From: Thioalkalivibrio sp. XN279
Lineage (GTDB): Bacteria; Pseudomonadota; Gammaproteobacteria; Steroidobacterales; XN24
DNA: 64,000 nt
Direction: 5' to 3'
Assembly (NCBI RefSeq): GCF_011089885.1
Contig: NZ_JAANBD010000027.1
Span: 310,001 to 374,000, forward strand
Under the pieces are notes generated by a model. The model had not been told where the DNA came from. It did no database searches and saw nothing but the letters and a program-made list of their open reading frames with translations. The stretch's first letter is position 1. The number at the start of each line of letters is the position of its first letter. The position numbers were made by a program, and so were the translations under genes. This document shows, piece after piece, positions 25,025-34,770 of the stretch.

Positions 25025-25678
25025 TCAGTCCTCCTCGGGCTCTTCGGCTCCGATGGTCGGAACCTCGCCCTCGGGAGTCTCGCCCTCGGTCTCTTCCTCT
25101 TCCTCGCGACGCGGACGATGAATGATCAGCACCGGCTGGTCGAGCATCTCCTCGCCACCGTAGATGGAGACACCCTCGGGCAGCTTGACCTCGCCCAGCG
25201 AGCGGGCGCCTTCCAGCTCCAGGTCGGACACATCCACCTCGATGTATTCCGGCAGGTGCTTCGGCAGGCAGCTGATTTCCAGTTCGTTCATGACGCGCGA
25301 CACGACGCCGCCCGCCTTCACGCCCGGGGCGGTGTTCTCGCCCAGGAAGTGGAACGGCACCGAAACGCGGATCTCCTCGTCCTCCAGCACCCGCTGCAGG
25401 TCCACATGCAGCACCTGGTTCTTGTAGGGGTGACGCTGCACGTCCTTGAGGATGCAGGGCTGGGACTTGTCGCCCGTGGTCACCGTCAGGATGCTCGAGA
25501 AGAACGCGTCATTCTCGAGGTGGTGCATCAGCGCGTTGTGGTTCAGGGACAGTGCCCGCGGATCACGGTGCGCGCCGTACAGGATGGCGGGCACCTTGCC
25601 GTCCCGACGCAGGCGGCGGCTCGCACCCTTGCCCTGGTCAGGCCGGTCTTCGGCAAAAAGCTCGAATTTCTGGCTCAT
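25025..25678 (-). CDS. rplY: 50S ribosomal protein L25 with CTC-type C-terminal extension
   Basis: A 217-residue protein. The N-terminal L25 domain (residues about 1-95) binds 5S rRNA and contains GKGASRRLRRDGKVPAILYG. The C-terminal TL5/CTC domain follows (about 100-190). An acidic tail of about 28 residues rich in Glu and Pro ends the protein. It is the long general-stress form, not the short 94-residue form of E. coli. Downstream of prs, in the usual order. Confidence 0.96.
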   Translation of the reverse strand: MSQKFELFAEDRPDQGKGASRRLRRDGKVPAILYGAHRDPRALSLNHNALMHHLENDAFFSSILTVTTGDKSQPCILKDVQRHPYKNQVLHVDLQRVLEDEEIRVSVPFHFLGENTAPGVKAGGVVSRVMNELEISCLPKHLPEYIEVDVSDLELEGARSLGEVKLPEGVSIYGGEEMLDQPVLIIHRPRREEEEETEGETPEGEVPTIGAEEPEED

Positions 25679-25781
25679 CTGGTTTCTCCGTTAAACAAAA
25701 ATTCCGGCAGCGCGGGCCCGCGACCAGGCTTGCGCGCATGCCGACCCGGCGTCCCGACCCCGGAACGCCGCTCCTGTCGGC

Positions 25782-26720
25782 TCAGTCCACGTAGAGCGAG
25801 CTGACGGATTCCTCGTCGCTGATCCGGCGCATGGTCTCGGCGAGCATCTCCGCCACGCTGAGCTGGCGGATCTTTTCGCTGGCACGCGCCGCCTCGGACA
25901 GCGGAATGGTGTCGGTCACCACCAGGCCGTCGAGGAGCGAATCGTTGATACGTTGCACTGCCGGCCCGGAAAGCACCGGATGCGTGATGTAGGCGTAGAC
26001 TTTCTCCGCGCCATGGTTCTTCAGTGCCGCCACGCCCTGGCACAGCGTCCCGGCGGTATCGATCATGTCGTCGACCAGCAGGCAGGTCTTGCCGCGGACG
26101 TCGCCGATGATATGCATGACCTGCGCCTCGTTCGCGCGCGGGCGACGCTTGTCGATGATCGCCAGGTCGGCGTCGTCGAGCCGCTTGGCCAGGGCCCTGG
26201 CCCGCACCACCCCGCCCACGTCGGGCGAAACCACGATCATGTTCTGGTAGCGCTGCTTCCACGCGTCGTGCAACAGCACCGGCGAGGCGTAGACGTTATC
26301 CACCGGGATGTCGAAGAAGCCCTGGATCTGGTCCGCGTGCAGGTCCACCGTCAGCACGCGGTCGACGCCGGCATGCGTGATCATGTTGGCCACCAGCTTG
26401 GCGGAAATGGCGACGCGCTGGGCGCGCGGACGCCGGTCCTGGCGCGCGTAGCCGTAGTAGGGAATCACAGCGGTGATGCGCGCCGCCGACGCGCGCCGCA
26501 GGGCGTCCACCATGACCAGCAGCTCGAGCAGGTTGTCGTTCACCGGCGGACAGGTCGGCTGCACGATGAACACGTCGCGCCCGCGGACGTTCTCCAGCAC
26601 CTCGGCGGTGACCTCGCCATCGCTGAAGCGCCCCACCTGCAGCCTGCCCAGCGGGAAACCCAGGTGGCGCGCAATACTCTCGGCCAGCTCCCGGTTCGCA
26701 TTACCCGAGAACACCGCCAT
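25782..26720 (-). CDS. prs: Ribose-phosphate pyrophosphokinase
   Basis: A 312-residue enzyme making PRPP from ribose 5-phosphate and ATP. Landmarks are [21 protein letters not shown] (ATP-binding loop), [30 protein letters not shown] and the PRPP-binding [16 protein letters not shown] 26720 gives the usual [13 protein letters not shown] start; a GTG/ATG seven codons upstream is open but not conserved. Between tRNA-Gln and rplY. Confidence 0.97.
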   Translation of the reverse strand: MAVFSGNANRELAESIARHLGFPLGRLQVGRFSDGEVTAEVLENVRGRDVFIVQPTCPPVNDNLLELLVMVDALRRASAARITAVIPYYGYARQDRRPRAQRVAISAKLVANMITHAGVDRVLTVDLHADQIQGFFDIPVDNVYASPVLLHDAWKQRYQNMIVVSPDVGGVVRARALAKRLDDADLAIIDKRRPRANEAQVMHIIGDVRGKTCLLVDDMIDTAGTLCQGVAALKNHGAEKVYAYITHPVLSGPAVQRINDSLLDGLVVTDTIPLSEAARASEKIRQLSVAEMLAETMRRISDEESVSSLYVD

Positions 26721-26801
26721 GTGACCTGCTTCGTGAACCACGCCTGCCTCCCCTGGAGCGCCTGCCCTATGACTCTTCGGCGCCGCCTGCGCGCCCTGTA
26801 A

Positions 26802-26876
26802 TGGCTGGGGTGGGAGGATTCGAACCTCCGCATGACGGGATCAAAACCCGTTGCCTTACCACTTGGCTACACCCCA
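26802..26876 (-). tRNA. tRNA-Gln (TTG)
   Basis: A 75-nt cloverleaf with encoded CCA. The acceptor stem is TGGGGTG/CACCCCA, the anticodon loop TTTTGAT (anticodon TTG) and the T arm GGAGG-TTCGAAT-CCTCC. It closely follows the E. coli glnU type. It lies between ispE and prs, its common place in gammaproteobacteria. Confidence 0.97.
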
Positions 26877-26913
26877 GTCGCCGATAACCCCGGGCGCCGC
26901 CTGCCGGGTCTCT

Positions 26914-27759
26914 TCAGCCGGCGCGGCACCGTGCCAGCAACGCGCTTTCGCCGACCCCACGCGCCACAAATCCCGTCCAGCGCACCGGCATCGCAGCCAG
27001 CACCGCCTCGGCGGCGGCGGCGGAAGCGAAGCGCGCGAAGACGCAACCGCCGGTTCCGGTCAGCCGGGCGCCGTCGCGAGCCCGAGGCGCCAGCCAGTCC
27101 AGCGCCGCCCCGACCTCCGGGTACAGGCGCCGCACGACCGGCTCGCAATCATTCCGCCCACCGGCCGAAACAAAGCCCTTAATTGTCGTTTTTGGGGTAT
27201 CACGTGTCAATTCAGGGTCGCTGAAGACCCGTGCCGTAGAGACCTCGCAGCCCGGACACAGCACCACGTACCACGCCGGCGGCAGCGCCAGCGGCGTCAG
27301 CTTCTCGCCCACGCCTTCCGCCCAGGCCGTGCGCCCGTGCACGAACACGGGCACGTCGGCGCCGAGTTCCAGCCCCAGCGCGGCGAGACGCTCCTGCGAC
27401 CAGCCGAGCCCCCAGGCGTGGTTCAGCGCCACCAGCGTCGTGGCGGCGTCGGAACTGCCGCCGCCGAGCCCGCCGCCGAGAGGAATGCGCTTCCTGACCC
27501 GTATCTCCGCTCCCTGGCGGCACCCCGCGGCCGCCTGCAGGCGCCGCGCCGCCCGCACCACCAGGTCGGACTCTGCCGGGACGCCGGCAGCCCCCTCCGG
27601 CCTCAGCACGAGGCTGTCCGCACGCGGCTCGACGACGATTTCGTCCCCATAGTCCAGCAGCTGGAAGACGGTCTGCAGCTCGTGATAGCCGTCAGGGCGC
27701 CGGCCGGTCACGTGCAGGAACAGGTTCAGCTTGGCCGGCGCCGGCCACGCCGGGCTCAT
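26914..27759 (-). CDS. ispE: 4-diphosphocytidyl-2-C-methyl-D-erythritol kinase
   Basis: A 281-residue GHMP kinase of the MEP isoprenoid pathway; it phosphorylates the 2-hydroxyl of CDP-ME. The N-terminal PAPAKLNLFLHVTGRRPDGYH holds substrate-binding residues. The ATP loop is PLGGGLGGGSSDAA (residues about 93-106), and LTGTGGCVFA is the third GHMP motif. ATG 27759 overlaps the lolB stop (ATGA), indicating coupling to lolB. Confidence 0.96.
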   Translation of the reverse strand: MSPAWPAPAKLNLFLHVTGRRPDGYHELQTVFQLLDYGDEIVVEPRADSLVLRPEGAAGVPAESDLVVRAARRLQAAAGCRQGAEIRVRKRIPLGGGLGGGSSDAATTLVALNHAWGLGWSQERLAALGLELGADVPVFVHGRTAWAEGVGEKLTPLALPPAWYVVLCPGCEVSTARVFSDPELTRDTPKTTIKGFVSAGGRNDCEPVVRRLYPEVGAALDWLAPRARDGARLTGTGGCVFARFASAAAAEAVLAAMPVRWTGFVARGVGESALLARCRAG

Positions 27760-28412
27760 CTCCGCGCCAGCGTGCCCGCGCCCGGGATGTCCCAGCGGTC
27801 GGTCATCACCCGGATGCGCACGTCCCCGCGCTCCATGTCGAGGCGGCGCGGCAGCAGTAGGCCCTCCGCCTCGCCGTAGCTGTCGTAGCGCACCAGCCAG
27901 CCGGCCTGCTCCATGCTGTCCAGCAGGCCGTCGGCGTCCGGCACCTCGTTCGCCGGCAGGCCCGGGTCGGAGACGCCGAGAATCCAGTAACGCATGCTGT
28001 GCACCGGCAGGCTCCAGCCGAAACGCTCGCTCATTTCCTTTTCCGGGTCGCGCAGCAGGAGCTCGTCGCCGGAGGTCGTCTTCACGCGCAGCTGGTTCGG
28101 GTCGCCGTGGATACGGAATCCGCCGAAGCCGAACGGCCCGCGGAAACGGAAGTCCACGATGTCGTCGTTCTGTTCCCACGACACCGTGCCGCTGTAGCCG
28201 CGCCGACCCGTGTTCAGCGACAGCCGCCCTTCCATGCGGAACTCTTCGATTTCGCGCAGCATATCCCGCCTTTCCAACCAATCCACTCCCGGCGCCTGAG
28301 GTCGCTCTGCCGGTCCTGCACAACCCGCGAACAACGCGGCCAGGACCGGGATTATAAGAAACCGGACGCCCCTGCGGCTAAACGCACGACAGTGTACTGC
28401 AAGGCGCAGCAT
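27756..28412 (-). CDS. lolB: Outer-membrane lipoprotein receptor LolB
   Basis: A 218-residue lipoprotein with signal peptide and lipobox LFAGC (Cys at about 31). The body follows the LolB fold: FRMEGRLSLNTGRRGYSGTVSWEQ, DFRFRGPFGFGGFRIHG, then WILGVSDPGLPA and a basic C-terminus. LolB takes lipoproteins from LolA and inserts them in the outer membrane. Its place beside ispE supports the call over sequence similarity alone, which is usually low in this family. Confidence 0.93.
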   Translation of the reverse strand: MLRLAVHCRAFSRRGVRFLIIPVLAALFAGCAGPAERPQAPGVDWLERRDMLREIEEFRMEGRLSLNTGRRGYSGTVSWEQNDDIVDFRFRGPFGFGGFRIHGDPNQLRVKTTSGDELLLRDPEKEMSERFGWSLPVHSMRYWILGVSDPGLPANEVPDADGLLDSMEQAGWLVRYDSYGEAEGLLLPRRLDMERGDVRIRVMTDRWDIPGAGTLARR

Positions 28413-28415
28413 GAC

Positions 28416-30086
28416 TCAGGGGTCCAGGCGGCCCATGGTGTCGAGGAGAATCCTGCTGCCGGGGAATTCGACCAGCGCCTCCAGCCAGGTGGCGCGCGCA
28501 TCCTCCTTGCGCCCGAGCGTCCACAGGACCTCGCCCAGGTGCGCGGCGATCTCCGGGTCGTTCTGCAGCGTCAGCGCGCGCTCCAGGTAGGGCAGCGAAT
28601 CTACGGGCCGGCCGAGGCGAAACAGCACCCAGCCCATGCTGTCGAGCACGGCGGGGTTCTCCGGGTCCAGCGCCAGGGCGCGGCTGATCAGCTCATAGGC
28701 CTCGTCGTGGCGCTCGGTCAGGTCCGCCAGGGTGTAGCCCAGGGCATTGAGGGCCACGGGATCGTCCGGCCGCAAGCCGACGATGTGCCTGAAATCGGCC
28801 ACCGCAGCATCGACCCGGCCGAGCTCGACCCCGAGCATGGCGCGCGCGTAGCGCAGCCCCACCTCGTCCGGCAGGCGCTCGAGCAATCCGTCGTAGACGG
28901 CGACCGCCTCTTCGGGCCGGCCCAGCCGCGACAGCAGCTCGGCGCGTGCCACGCCGAGCTCGATGGCCGCACCCGGGTTGCGCTGGGCGAACAGCTCCAG
29001 GTGCTGCAGCGCCAGCTCCGGCCGGCCCATGCGGAACATCAGCAGCGCCAGGCGCACCTGTGCAGTGACCAGGTGCTCCCCGGCATCGACGCGCGAATAC
29101 AGGCGCGCCGCCTCCTCGATATTGCCTTCCTGCTCGGCCAGGCCGCCGAGGTAGAACAGCGCGTCGTTGGTGTACTCGCCGTGCTCGAGCAGGGTCATCA
29201 AGGCCGTCCTGGCCTCCGCCGCCCTGCCCGCATGGAATTCGAGGTAACCCAGGGCGCGCAGCGCCTCCGGGTCCGCCGGCGCCTCGTCCAGCAGGGCTTC
29301 CAGCAATGTCCGCGCCTCGTCCGCGCGCTCCGCGTTGATCAGGATGGTGGCGCGCTCCAGGCGCAGCTCGCGGCTTGCCGCAGCCTCGTGGGCCGCCAGC
29401 CAGTCAAGCGCCGCCTGCGCCTCGCCGGCTGCCTCGAGGGTGCGCGCATACAGGAGCGCAGCGTCGATCCAGCCGGGTTCCAGCGCCAGCGCACGCCGGA
29501 CGGCGTCCCGGGCGGCTTCCGTCTGCCCCGTGCTCAACGCCAGGTAGCCCTCGACGTAGGCTGCGCTCGGATCGGCGGGATAATCCGCAGTGACGGCGCT
29601 CATGGCTTCCAGCGCCACGCCCGGGTCACGCGCCTCGCCGGCCAGGGGCAGCAGGGCGATGAAGGCGCGCCCGCCATCGCCGCCGGCGTCACGCAGGCGC
29701 CTGAGACCCGCGGCCGCCGGGCCGGACCGGCCGAGCGCGAGGTTGGCGCGCACCAGGAGGCGCTGGGGATGCAGTGACTCGGACGAGCGGGCGGCCCACA
29801 GCTCCGCCGCTTCCAGGGCCTCCTCCGGCGTGCCGTAGGCCGCGGTGAAGCGGGCCGCGCGTTCCGCCAGCGCGGTGTCCTCGCTCACCCGTGCGGCGCG
29901 CAGGAACTCGGTCGCGGCCAGCGCCGGCTTTTCCCGCTGCAGCGCCAGCTCCCCCATGAAGACGTGGTAGTCCGGCTCGCCGGGGCGGCCGAAATCAGGC
30001 GCGGACTCGTCGGGCGCGGGCGTGCCCGGGCCAGGCCCGGCGCACGCGGCGAGCATCAGCAGCAAAGGTAGGGCAAGCAGTCTCAT
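28416..30086 (-). CDS. TPR-repeat lipoprotein
   Basis: A 556-residue protein with a lipoprotein signal (lipobox LAAC, Cys at about residue 15) and a body made almost wholly of tetratricopeptide-type helical pairs. The clearest repeats are in the C-terminal 200 residues, e.g. PDDPVALNALGYTLADLTERHDEA and PENPAVLDSMGWVLFRLGR. A TPR protein at this point between hemA and lolB is common in gammaproteobacteria. Probably an envelope scaffold; no specific partner can be named. It starts the TPR-lolB-ispE operon, 3 nt before lolB. Confidence 0.9.
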   Translation of the reverse strand: MRLLALPLLLMLAACAGPGPGTPAPDESAPDFGRPGEPDYHVFMGELALQREKPALAATEFLRAARVSEDTALAERAARFTAAYGTPEEALEAAELWAARSSESLHPQRLLVRANLALGRSGPAAAGLRRLRDAGGDGGRAFIALLPLAGEARDPGVALEAMSAVTADYPADPSAAYVEGYLALSTGQTEAARDAVRRALALEPGWIDAALLYARTLEAAGEAQAALDWLAAHEAAASRELRLERATILINAERADEARTLLEALLDEAPADPEALRALGYLEFHAGRAAEARTALMTLLEHGEYTNDALFYLGGLAEQEGNIEEAARLYSRVDAGEHLVTAQVRLALLMFRMGRPELALQHLELFAQRNPGAAIELGVARAELLSRLGRPEEAVAVYDGLLERLPDEVGLRYARAMLGVELGRVDAAVADFRHIVGLRPDDPVALNALGYTLADLTERHDEAYELISRALALDPENPAVLDSMGWVLFRLGRPVDSLPYLERALTLQNDPEIAAHLGEVLWTLGRKEDARATWLEALVEFPGSRILLDTMGRLDP

Positions 30087-30223
30087 GGGGTCTGGCCGGC
30101 TCTCGGAAAGCCACTATACCCCATGAAAACAGAGCTCCGTGAACATGCGTCGCTTGTCACCGCGGTACGGCTTACCGGACAATTACCCGTCATCCCCACC
30201 GGGCGAAAGCGCTTCATAACCTG

Positions 30224-31483
30224 ATGTCCATCAAAGTCCTCGGCGTCAATCATCGCTCGGCACCCGTCGAGATCCGGGAGAAGCTGGCCTTCAACCCGGA
30301 GCGGCTGCCGGTGGCGCTGCAGGAACTCGTGCGGCTGCCGCAGGTGGACGAGATGCTGATCGTCTCCACCTGCAACCGCACCGAGTTCTACGGGCACTGC
30401 GCGGAAAAGGGGCTGGCGCACGTGCGCGAGTGGCTGAACGACTATCACCACCTCGGCGATCGCGCCAACGACTGCCTGTACCAGCTCGAGAACCAGCTGG
30501 CCGTGAGCCATACCTTCACCGTGGCCTGCGGCCTCGACTCCGCCGTGCTCGGGGAACCGCAGATCCTCGGGCAGATGAAAGAGGCTTACCGCATCGCCAC
30601 CGAGGCAGGCAGCGCCGGCCCCATGCTGCATTCGCTGTTCCAGCAGGCGTTTTCGGTCGCCAAGATGGTGCGCACAGATACCGAGATCGGCGCCTCCGCG
30701 GTCTCGGTCGCCTTCGCCGCCGTCAACCTGGCGCGGCAGATCTTCGCCGACTTCTCGCAGCACTCGGCCCTGCTGGTGGGCGCGGGCGAGACCATCGAGC
30801 TGGTGGCGCAGCACCTGTCGGGCCGCGGCATCGGTCGCATCGTTATTGCCAACCGCAGCATCGAGCGCGCCCGCAAGCTGGCCCAGGAACACAAGGGCTT
30901 CGCCATCGAGCTCGGCGAGATCCCCGACCACCTGCCGGCCGCCGACATGGTCATCTGCTCCACCGCGAGCCCCGACCCGCTGATCACCAAGCCGATGGTC
31001 AAGGCCGCCCTGAAAGCACGCAAGCGCAAGCCGATCTTCATGGTCGACCTCGCGGTGCCGCGCGACGTCGAGCCGGCAGTGTCGGAGCTCGAGGACGTCT
31101 ACCTCTACACCGTGGACGACCTGCAGGGCGTGGTGGACGAAAACATCAAGGCGCGCGAGGAAGCGGCGGCGCACGCCCGGCGCCTCATCGACGTCGAGGT
31201 GGTGCGCTTCACGCAGACGCTGAAGACGCGCGATGCGGCGCCGACCATCCGCTCCGTGCGCAGCCGCGCGGAGGAGATCCGCAACGCCGTCAACGCCCAG
31301 GCGCAGCGCATGCTCGAGTCCGGCCGCTCGCCCGCGGAGGTGATGGACTTCCTGTCCAAGACCCTCACCAACAAGCTGATGCACCTGCCCAGCGTCAGCC
31401 TGCGGCGTGCCGGCGAGGAAGGCGACCAGGAGTTGCTCGACGCCGCGCGCCGCCTGTTCGGCCTCGAAGCAGACCAGGAGTGA
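30224..31483 (+). CDS. hemA: Glutamyl-tRNA reductase
   Basis: A 419-residue enzyme that reduces Glu-tRNA to glutamate-1-semialdehyde, the first step of C5 heme synthesis. Catalytic Cys50 lies in [12 protein letters not shown]. The NADPH domain follows ([16 protein letters not shown]) and a C-terminal helical dimerisation domain closes the protein. ATG 30224 gives the conserved [20 protein letters not shown]. Divergent from the TPR lipoprotein gene across 137 nt. Its stop overlaps the prfA start. Confidence 0.97.
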   Translation: MSIKVLGVNHRSAPVEIREKLAFNPERLPVALQELVRLPQVDEMLIVSTCNRTEFYGHCAEKGLAHVREWLNDYHHLGDRANDCLYQLENQLAVSHTFTVACGLDSAVLGEPQILGQMKEAYRIATEAGSAGPMLHSLFQQAFSVAKMVRTDTEIGASAVSVAFAAVNLARQIFADFSQHSALLVGAGETIELVAQHLSGRGIGRIVIANRSIERARKLAQEHKGFAIELGEIPDHLPAADMVICSTASPDPLITKPMVKAALKARKRKPIFMVDLAVPRDVEPAVSELEDVYLYTVDDLQGVVDENIKAREEAAAHARRLIDVEVVRFTQTLKTRDAAPTIRSVRSRAEEIRNAVNAQAQRMLESGRSPAEVMDFLSKTLTNKLMHLPSVSLRRAGEEGDQELLDAARRLFGLEADQE

Positions 31484-32562
31484 AAGACTCCATCGTCAGC
31501 AAGCTGGCGGACCTCGTGGACCGCCACGAGGAAGTGGCGGCGCTGCTGTCGGACGCCGAGACCATCGCCGACCAGGCGCGCTTCCGCGAGCTGTCGCGCG
31601 AGTACGCGCGGCTCGAGCCGGTGGTGCGTGATTACCGGGCCTGGCGCCAGGCCCGCGCCGAACAGGACGCCGCCGCAGAGATGGCGAACGACCGCGACCC
31701 GGAGCTGCGCGCCATGGCCGAGGAGGAACTCGCCGGCCTGGAGACCCGCCTGGAAGACCTCGAGGCCGCGCTGAAGAAGCACCTCGTGCCGCGCGACCCG
31801 CTGGACGACGCCAACATCTTCCTGGAAGTCCGCGCCGGCACGGGCGGCGACGAAGCTGCCATCTTTGCCGGGGACCTGTTCCGCATGTACAGCCGCTATG
31901 CCGAGCGCATGGGCTGGGGCATGGAGATCCTCTCCGCCAGCGAGGGCGAGCACGGCGGCTACCGCGAGATCATCAGCCGCGTGGTCGGCCATGGCGTGTA
32001 TTCGCGCCTCAAGTTCGAGTCCGGCGCGCACCGGGTGCAGCGCGTGCCCGAAACCGAGTCCCAGGGCCGCATCCATACCTCCGCCTGCACCGTGGCCGTG
32101 CTGCCGGAGCCGGAGGCGATGGAGGAGATCGAGATCAACCCGGCGGAACTCAGGGTCGACACCTACCGTGCCTCGGGCGCCGGCGGCCAGCACGTCAACA
32201 AGACCGACTCGGCGGTGCGCCTCACCCACCTGCCCACCGGCATCGTGGTGGAGTGCCAGGACGAGCGCTCGCAGCACAAGAACCGGGCGCGCGCGATGTC
32301 GTTGCTGCAGGCGCGCCTGATGGACGCGGAGCGCAGCCGCCGCGACGCGGCGCAGGCCCAGAGCCGCCGCCTGCAGGTCGGGTCCGGCGACCGCTCCGAG
32401 CGCATCCGCACTTACAATTTTCCCCAGGGACGCGTCACCGACCACCGCGTCAACCTGACGCTGTACCGGCTCGAGGATATCCTTGCGGGCGACCTCGACC
32501 AGGTCATCGGGCCGCTGGCGGACGAATACCAGGCCGACCAGCTGGCCGCCCTGGGCGAGTGA
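31480..32562 (+). CDS. prfA: Peptide chain release factor 1
   Basis: A 360-residue RF1 that reads UAG and UAA stop codons. The GGQ motif is in [17 protein letters not shown], preceded by [23 protein letters not shown] and followed by [19 protein letters not shown] 31480 overlaps the hemA stop (GTGA), giving the standard length. The modifying enzyme gene prmC, normally next, is 3.7 kb away beyond the sulfur cluster. Confidence 0.97.
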   Translation: MKDSIVSKLADLVDRHEEVAALLSDAETIADQARFRELSREYARLEPVVRDYRAWRQARAEQDAAAEMANDRDPELRAMAEEELAGLETRLEDLEAALKKHLVPRDPLDDANIFLEVRAGTGGDEAAIFAGDLFRMYSRYAERMGWGMEILSASEGEHGGYREIISRVVGHGVYSRLKFESGAHRVQRVPETESQGRIHTSACTVAVLPEPEAMEEIEINPAELRVDTYRASGAGGQHVNKTDSAVRLTHLPTGIVVECQDERSQHKNRARAMSLLQARLMDAERSRRDAAQAQSRRLQVGSGDRSERIRTYNFPQGRVTDHRVNLTLYRLEDILAGDLDQVIGPLADEYQADQLAALGE

Positions 32563-32581
32563 GCGCACTGGAGGAAGTCGC

Positions 32582-33601
32582 ATGGGAGTGCTACCGAGCG
32601 TACTCGAGGCCATCGGCAACACGCCGTTGATCCGCCTGCGCGGCCCGTCCGAGGAGACCGGCTGCGAGATTCTCGGCAAGGCTGAGTTCATGAACCCGGG
32701 CGGCTCGGTGAAAGACCGCGCCGCGCTCGGCATCGTGCGCGACGCCGAGACCCGCGGACAGCTGCGGCCCGGCGGCGTCATCGTCGAGGGCACCGCCGGC
32801 AACACCGGGATCGGCCTCGCGCTGGTCGGCAATGCGCTGGGCTATCGCACCGTCATCGTCATGCCCGAGACGCAGAGCCAGGAGAAGATCGACACGCTGC
32901 GCGCCTATGGTGCGGAAGTGCGGCTGGTCCCGGCCGTGCCGTACAAGAACCCTGACAACTACGTCCACGTCTCGCAGCGCCTCGCCGCAGAACTCGCGGC
33001 AAGCGAGCCCAGCGGCGCCCTGTGGGCCAACCAGTTCGACAACACCGCCAACTACGCTTTCCACCTCACCACCACCGGGCCGGAGATCTGGCAGCAGACC
33101 GCGGGGCGCATCGACGGCTTCATCTGCGCCGTGGGCACCGGCGGCACCCTCGCCGGCGTCGGCCGCGCGCTCAAGGCGCGGGACATGCGCGTGCAGGTCG
33201 GCCTGGCCGACCCCTGCGGCTCAGCCCTCTACAACCATTTCACCCACGGCGAACTGAAGTCAGAGGGCAACTCCATCACCGAGGGGATCGGCAACGGCCG
33301 GGTGACGAAGAACCTGGCGGAAGCCGTGGTCGATCACGCGTTCCAGGTGCCGGACACGGAGTCGATCCCGCTGGTGTTCCGCCTGCTGCAGGAAGAAGGG
33401 CTGCTGCTGGGCGGCTCCAGCGGCGTCAACGTGGCTGGTGCGATCCGCCTGGCGCATAAGCTCGGGCCAGGCCACACCGTCGTGACCATCCTGTGCGACT
33501 CGGGGCTGCGCTACCGGCAGCGACTGTTCAACCCCGAGTTCCTGGCCTCGAAGGGATTGCCGGTGCCGGCGTTCCTGCGCGACTCGGCAACACGCGCCTA
33601 G
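32582..33601 (+). CDS. Cysteine synthase-type PLP enzyme
   Basis: A 339-residue fold-type II PLP enzyme. PLP lysine Lys44 is in NPGGSVKDRAA, the phosphate loop is GTAGNTGIG, and the pyrimidine-side motif GGSSGVN is near residue 278. Closest in feel to O-acetylserine sulfhydrylases of the CysK group with a longer C-terminus (FNPEFLASKGLP). ATG 32582 follows GGAGGAAG, 20 nt after prfA. Neighbours for cystathionine metabolism suggest a role in cysteine supply or exchange. Distinguishing OAS sulfhydrylase from a cystathionine synthase is not possible from motifs alone. Confidence 0.85.
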   Translation: MGVLPSVLEAIGNTPLIRLRGPSEETGCEILGKAEFMNPGGSVKDRAALGIVRDAETRGQLRPGGVIVEGTAGNTGIGLALVGNALGYRTVIVMPETQSQEKIDTLRAYGAEVRLVPAVPYKNPDNYVHVSQRLAAELAASEPSGALWANQFDNTANYAFHLTTTGPEIWQQTAGRIDGFICAVGTGGTLAGVGRALKARDMRVQVGLADPCGSALYNHFTHGELKSEGNSITEGIGNGRVTKNLAEAVVDHAFQVPDTESIPLVFRLLQEEGLLLGGSSGVNVAGAIRLAHKLGPGHTVVTILCDSGLRYRQRLFNPEFLASKGLPVPAFLRDSATRA

Positions 33602-34770
33602 CCGGTTGCCGCGGCGAGCGCATGCTCCAGGTCGGCCAACAGGTCGGCGCAGTCCTCGACCCCCACCGACAGCCGGATCAGCGTGTCGCTGATGCCCAGG
33701 CGCGCGCGCGTCTCTGGCGGTACCGAGGCGTGGGTCATGATGGCGGGATGGTTCACCAGGCTCTCCACGCCGCCGAGGCTCTCAGCGAGGGTGAACAGGT
33801 GCGTGTTCTCCAGGAAACGGCGCGCCGCATCCAGCCCGCCGGCGATGTCGAAGCTGACGATGCCGCCGCCGCCGGCCATCTGCTGCAGCGCCAGCGCATG
33901 CTGCGGATGCGACTCCAGCCCCGGATAGATCACACGCTCCACGCCGGCGCGCCCCTCCAGCCAGCGCGCGATCTGCAGCGCGTTGGCATTGTGGCGCTCC
34001 ATCCTGAGCGCCAGCGTCTTCACCCCGCGCAGCGCGAGGAAGCTGTCGAAAGGGCCCGCCACGGCGCCGATGGAGTTCTGCAGGAAGGCCAGCTGCTCGG
34101 CCAGGGCCGCGTCGCGCACCGCCACGACGCCGCCGACCACGTCGGAATGGCCGTTCAGGTACTTGGTCGCGGAGTGCATGACGATGTCGGCGCCGAGTTC
34201 CAGCGGCCGCTGACCCCAGGGGCTGGCGAAGGTGTTGTCGACCACCACGAGGGCGCCGCGGGCTCTCGCCGCCGCGCTCACTGCAGCGATGTCCACCAGT
34301 TTCAGCATCGGATTGGTGGGCGTCTCGATCCATACCATGCGCGTGTCGTCGCGCATGGCCGCGTCGAGGCTGTCCGGGTCGGAGAGGTCGGCGTAGCTGA
34401 CCCGCAGCCCGGCCGTGCGCGCCCGCACCCGGTTGAACAGCCGGCCCGTGCCGCCGTAGAGATCGTCCATCGCCACCACGTGGCTGCCGGCATCCAGCAG
34501 TTCGAGCAGCGTGGCGATGGCTGCCATGCCGGAGGCGAAGGCGAAACCGTGGCTGCCGCCCTCGAGGTCCGCCAGGCAGCGCTCCCAGGCCATGCGCGTC
34601 GGGTTCTGGGTGCGCGAGTATTCGTAGCCCTGGTGCACGCCGGGGCTGGACTGGGCGTAGGTCGAGGTGGCGTAGATCGGCTGCATCACGGCGCCCGTGG
34701 CCGGGTCCGGCGACTGGCCGGCATGGATGGCGCGAGTGCCGAAAGCGAGCCCGTCAGTCTTGCTGGTCAT
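33598..34770 (-). CDS. Cystathionine gamma-lyase / gamma-synthase family enzyme
   Basis: A 390-residue fold-type I PLP enzyme of the Cys/Met metabolism family. The PLP lysine is in SATKYLNGHSDVVGG, with substrate-loop YEYSRTQNPTR and ESLGGVESLVNHPAIMTHASVP near the C-terminus. Downstream of cystathionine beta-synthase with a 17-nt overlap, a gamma-lyase role in reverse transsulfuration (homocysteine to cysteine) is favoured. A gamma-synthase role cannot be excluded. Its stop overlaps the stop of the convergent cysteine synthase gene by 4 nt. Confidence 0.88.
   Translation of the reverse strand: MTSKTDGLAFGTRAIHAGQSPDPATGAVMQPIYATSTYAQSSPGVHQGYEYSRTQNPTRMAWERCLADLEGGSHGFAFASGMAAIATLLELLDAGSHVVAMDDLYGGTGRLFNRVRARTAGLRVSYADLSDPDSLDAAMRDDTRMVWIETPTNPMLKLVDIAAVSAAARARGALVVVDNTFASPWGQRPLELGADIVMHSATKYLNGHSDVVGGVVAVRDAALAEQLAFLQNSIGAVAGPFDSFLALRGVKTLALRMERHNANALQIARWLEGRAGVERVIYPGLESHPQHALALQQMAGGGGIVSFDIAGGLDAARRFLENTHLFTLAESLGGVESLVNHPAIMTHASVPPETRARLGISDTLIRLSVGVEDCADLLADLEHALAAATG

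Noticed and set aside
30087-30223. Defined promoter for hemA in the 137-nt divergent gap
   Set aside because: TTGTCA occurs but no good -10 follows at 16-18 nt; I see no specific site I can support.
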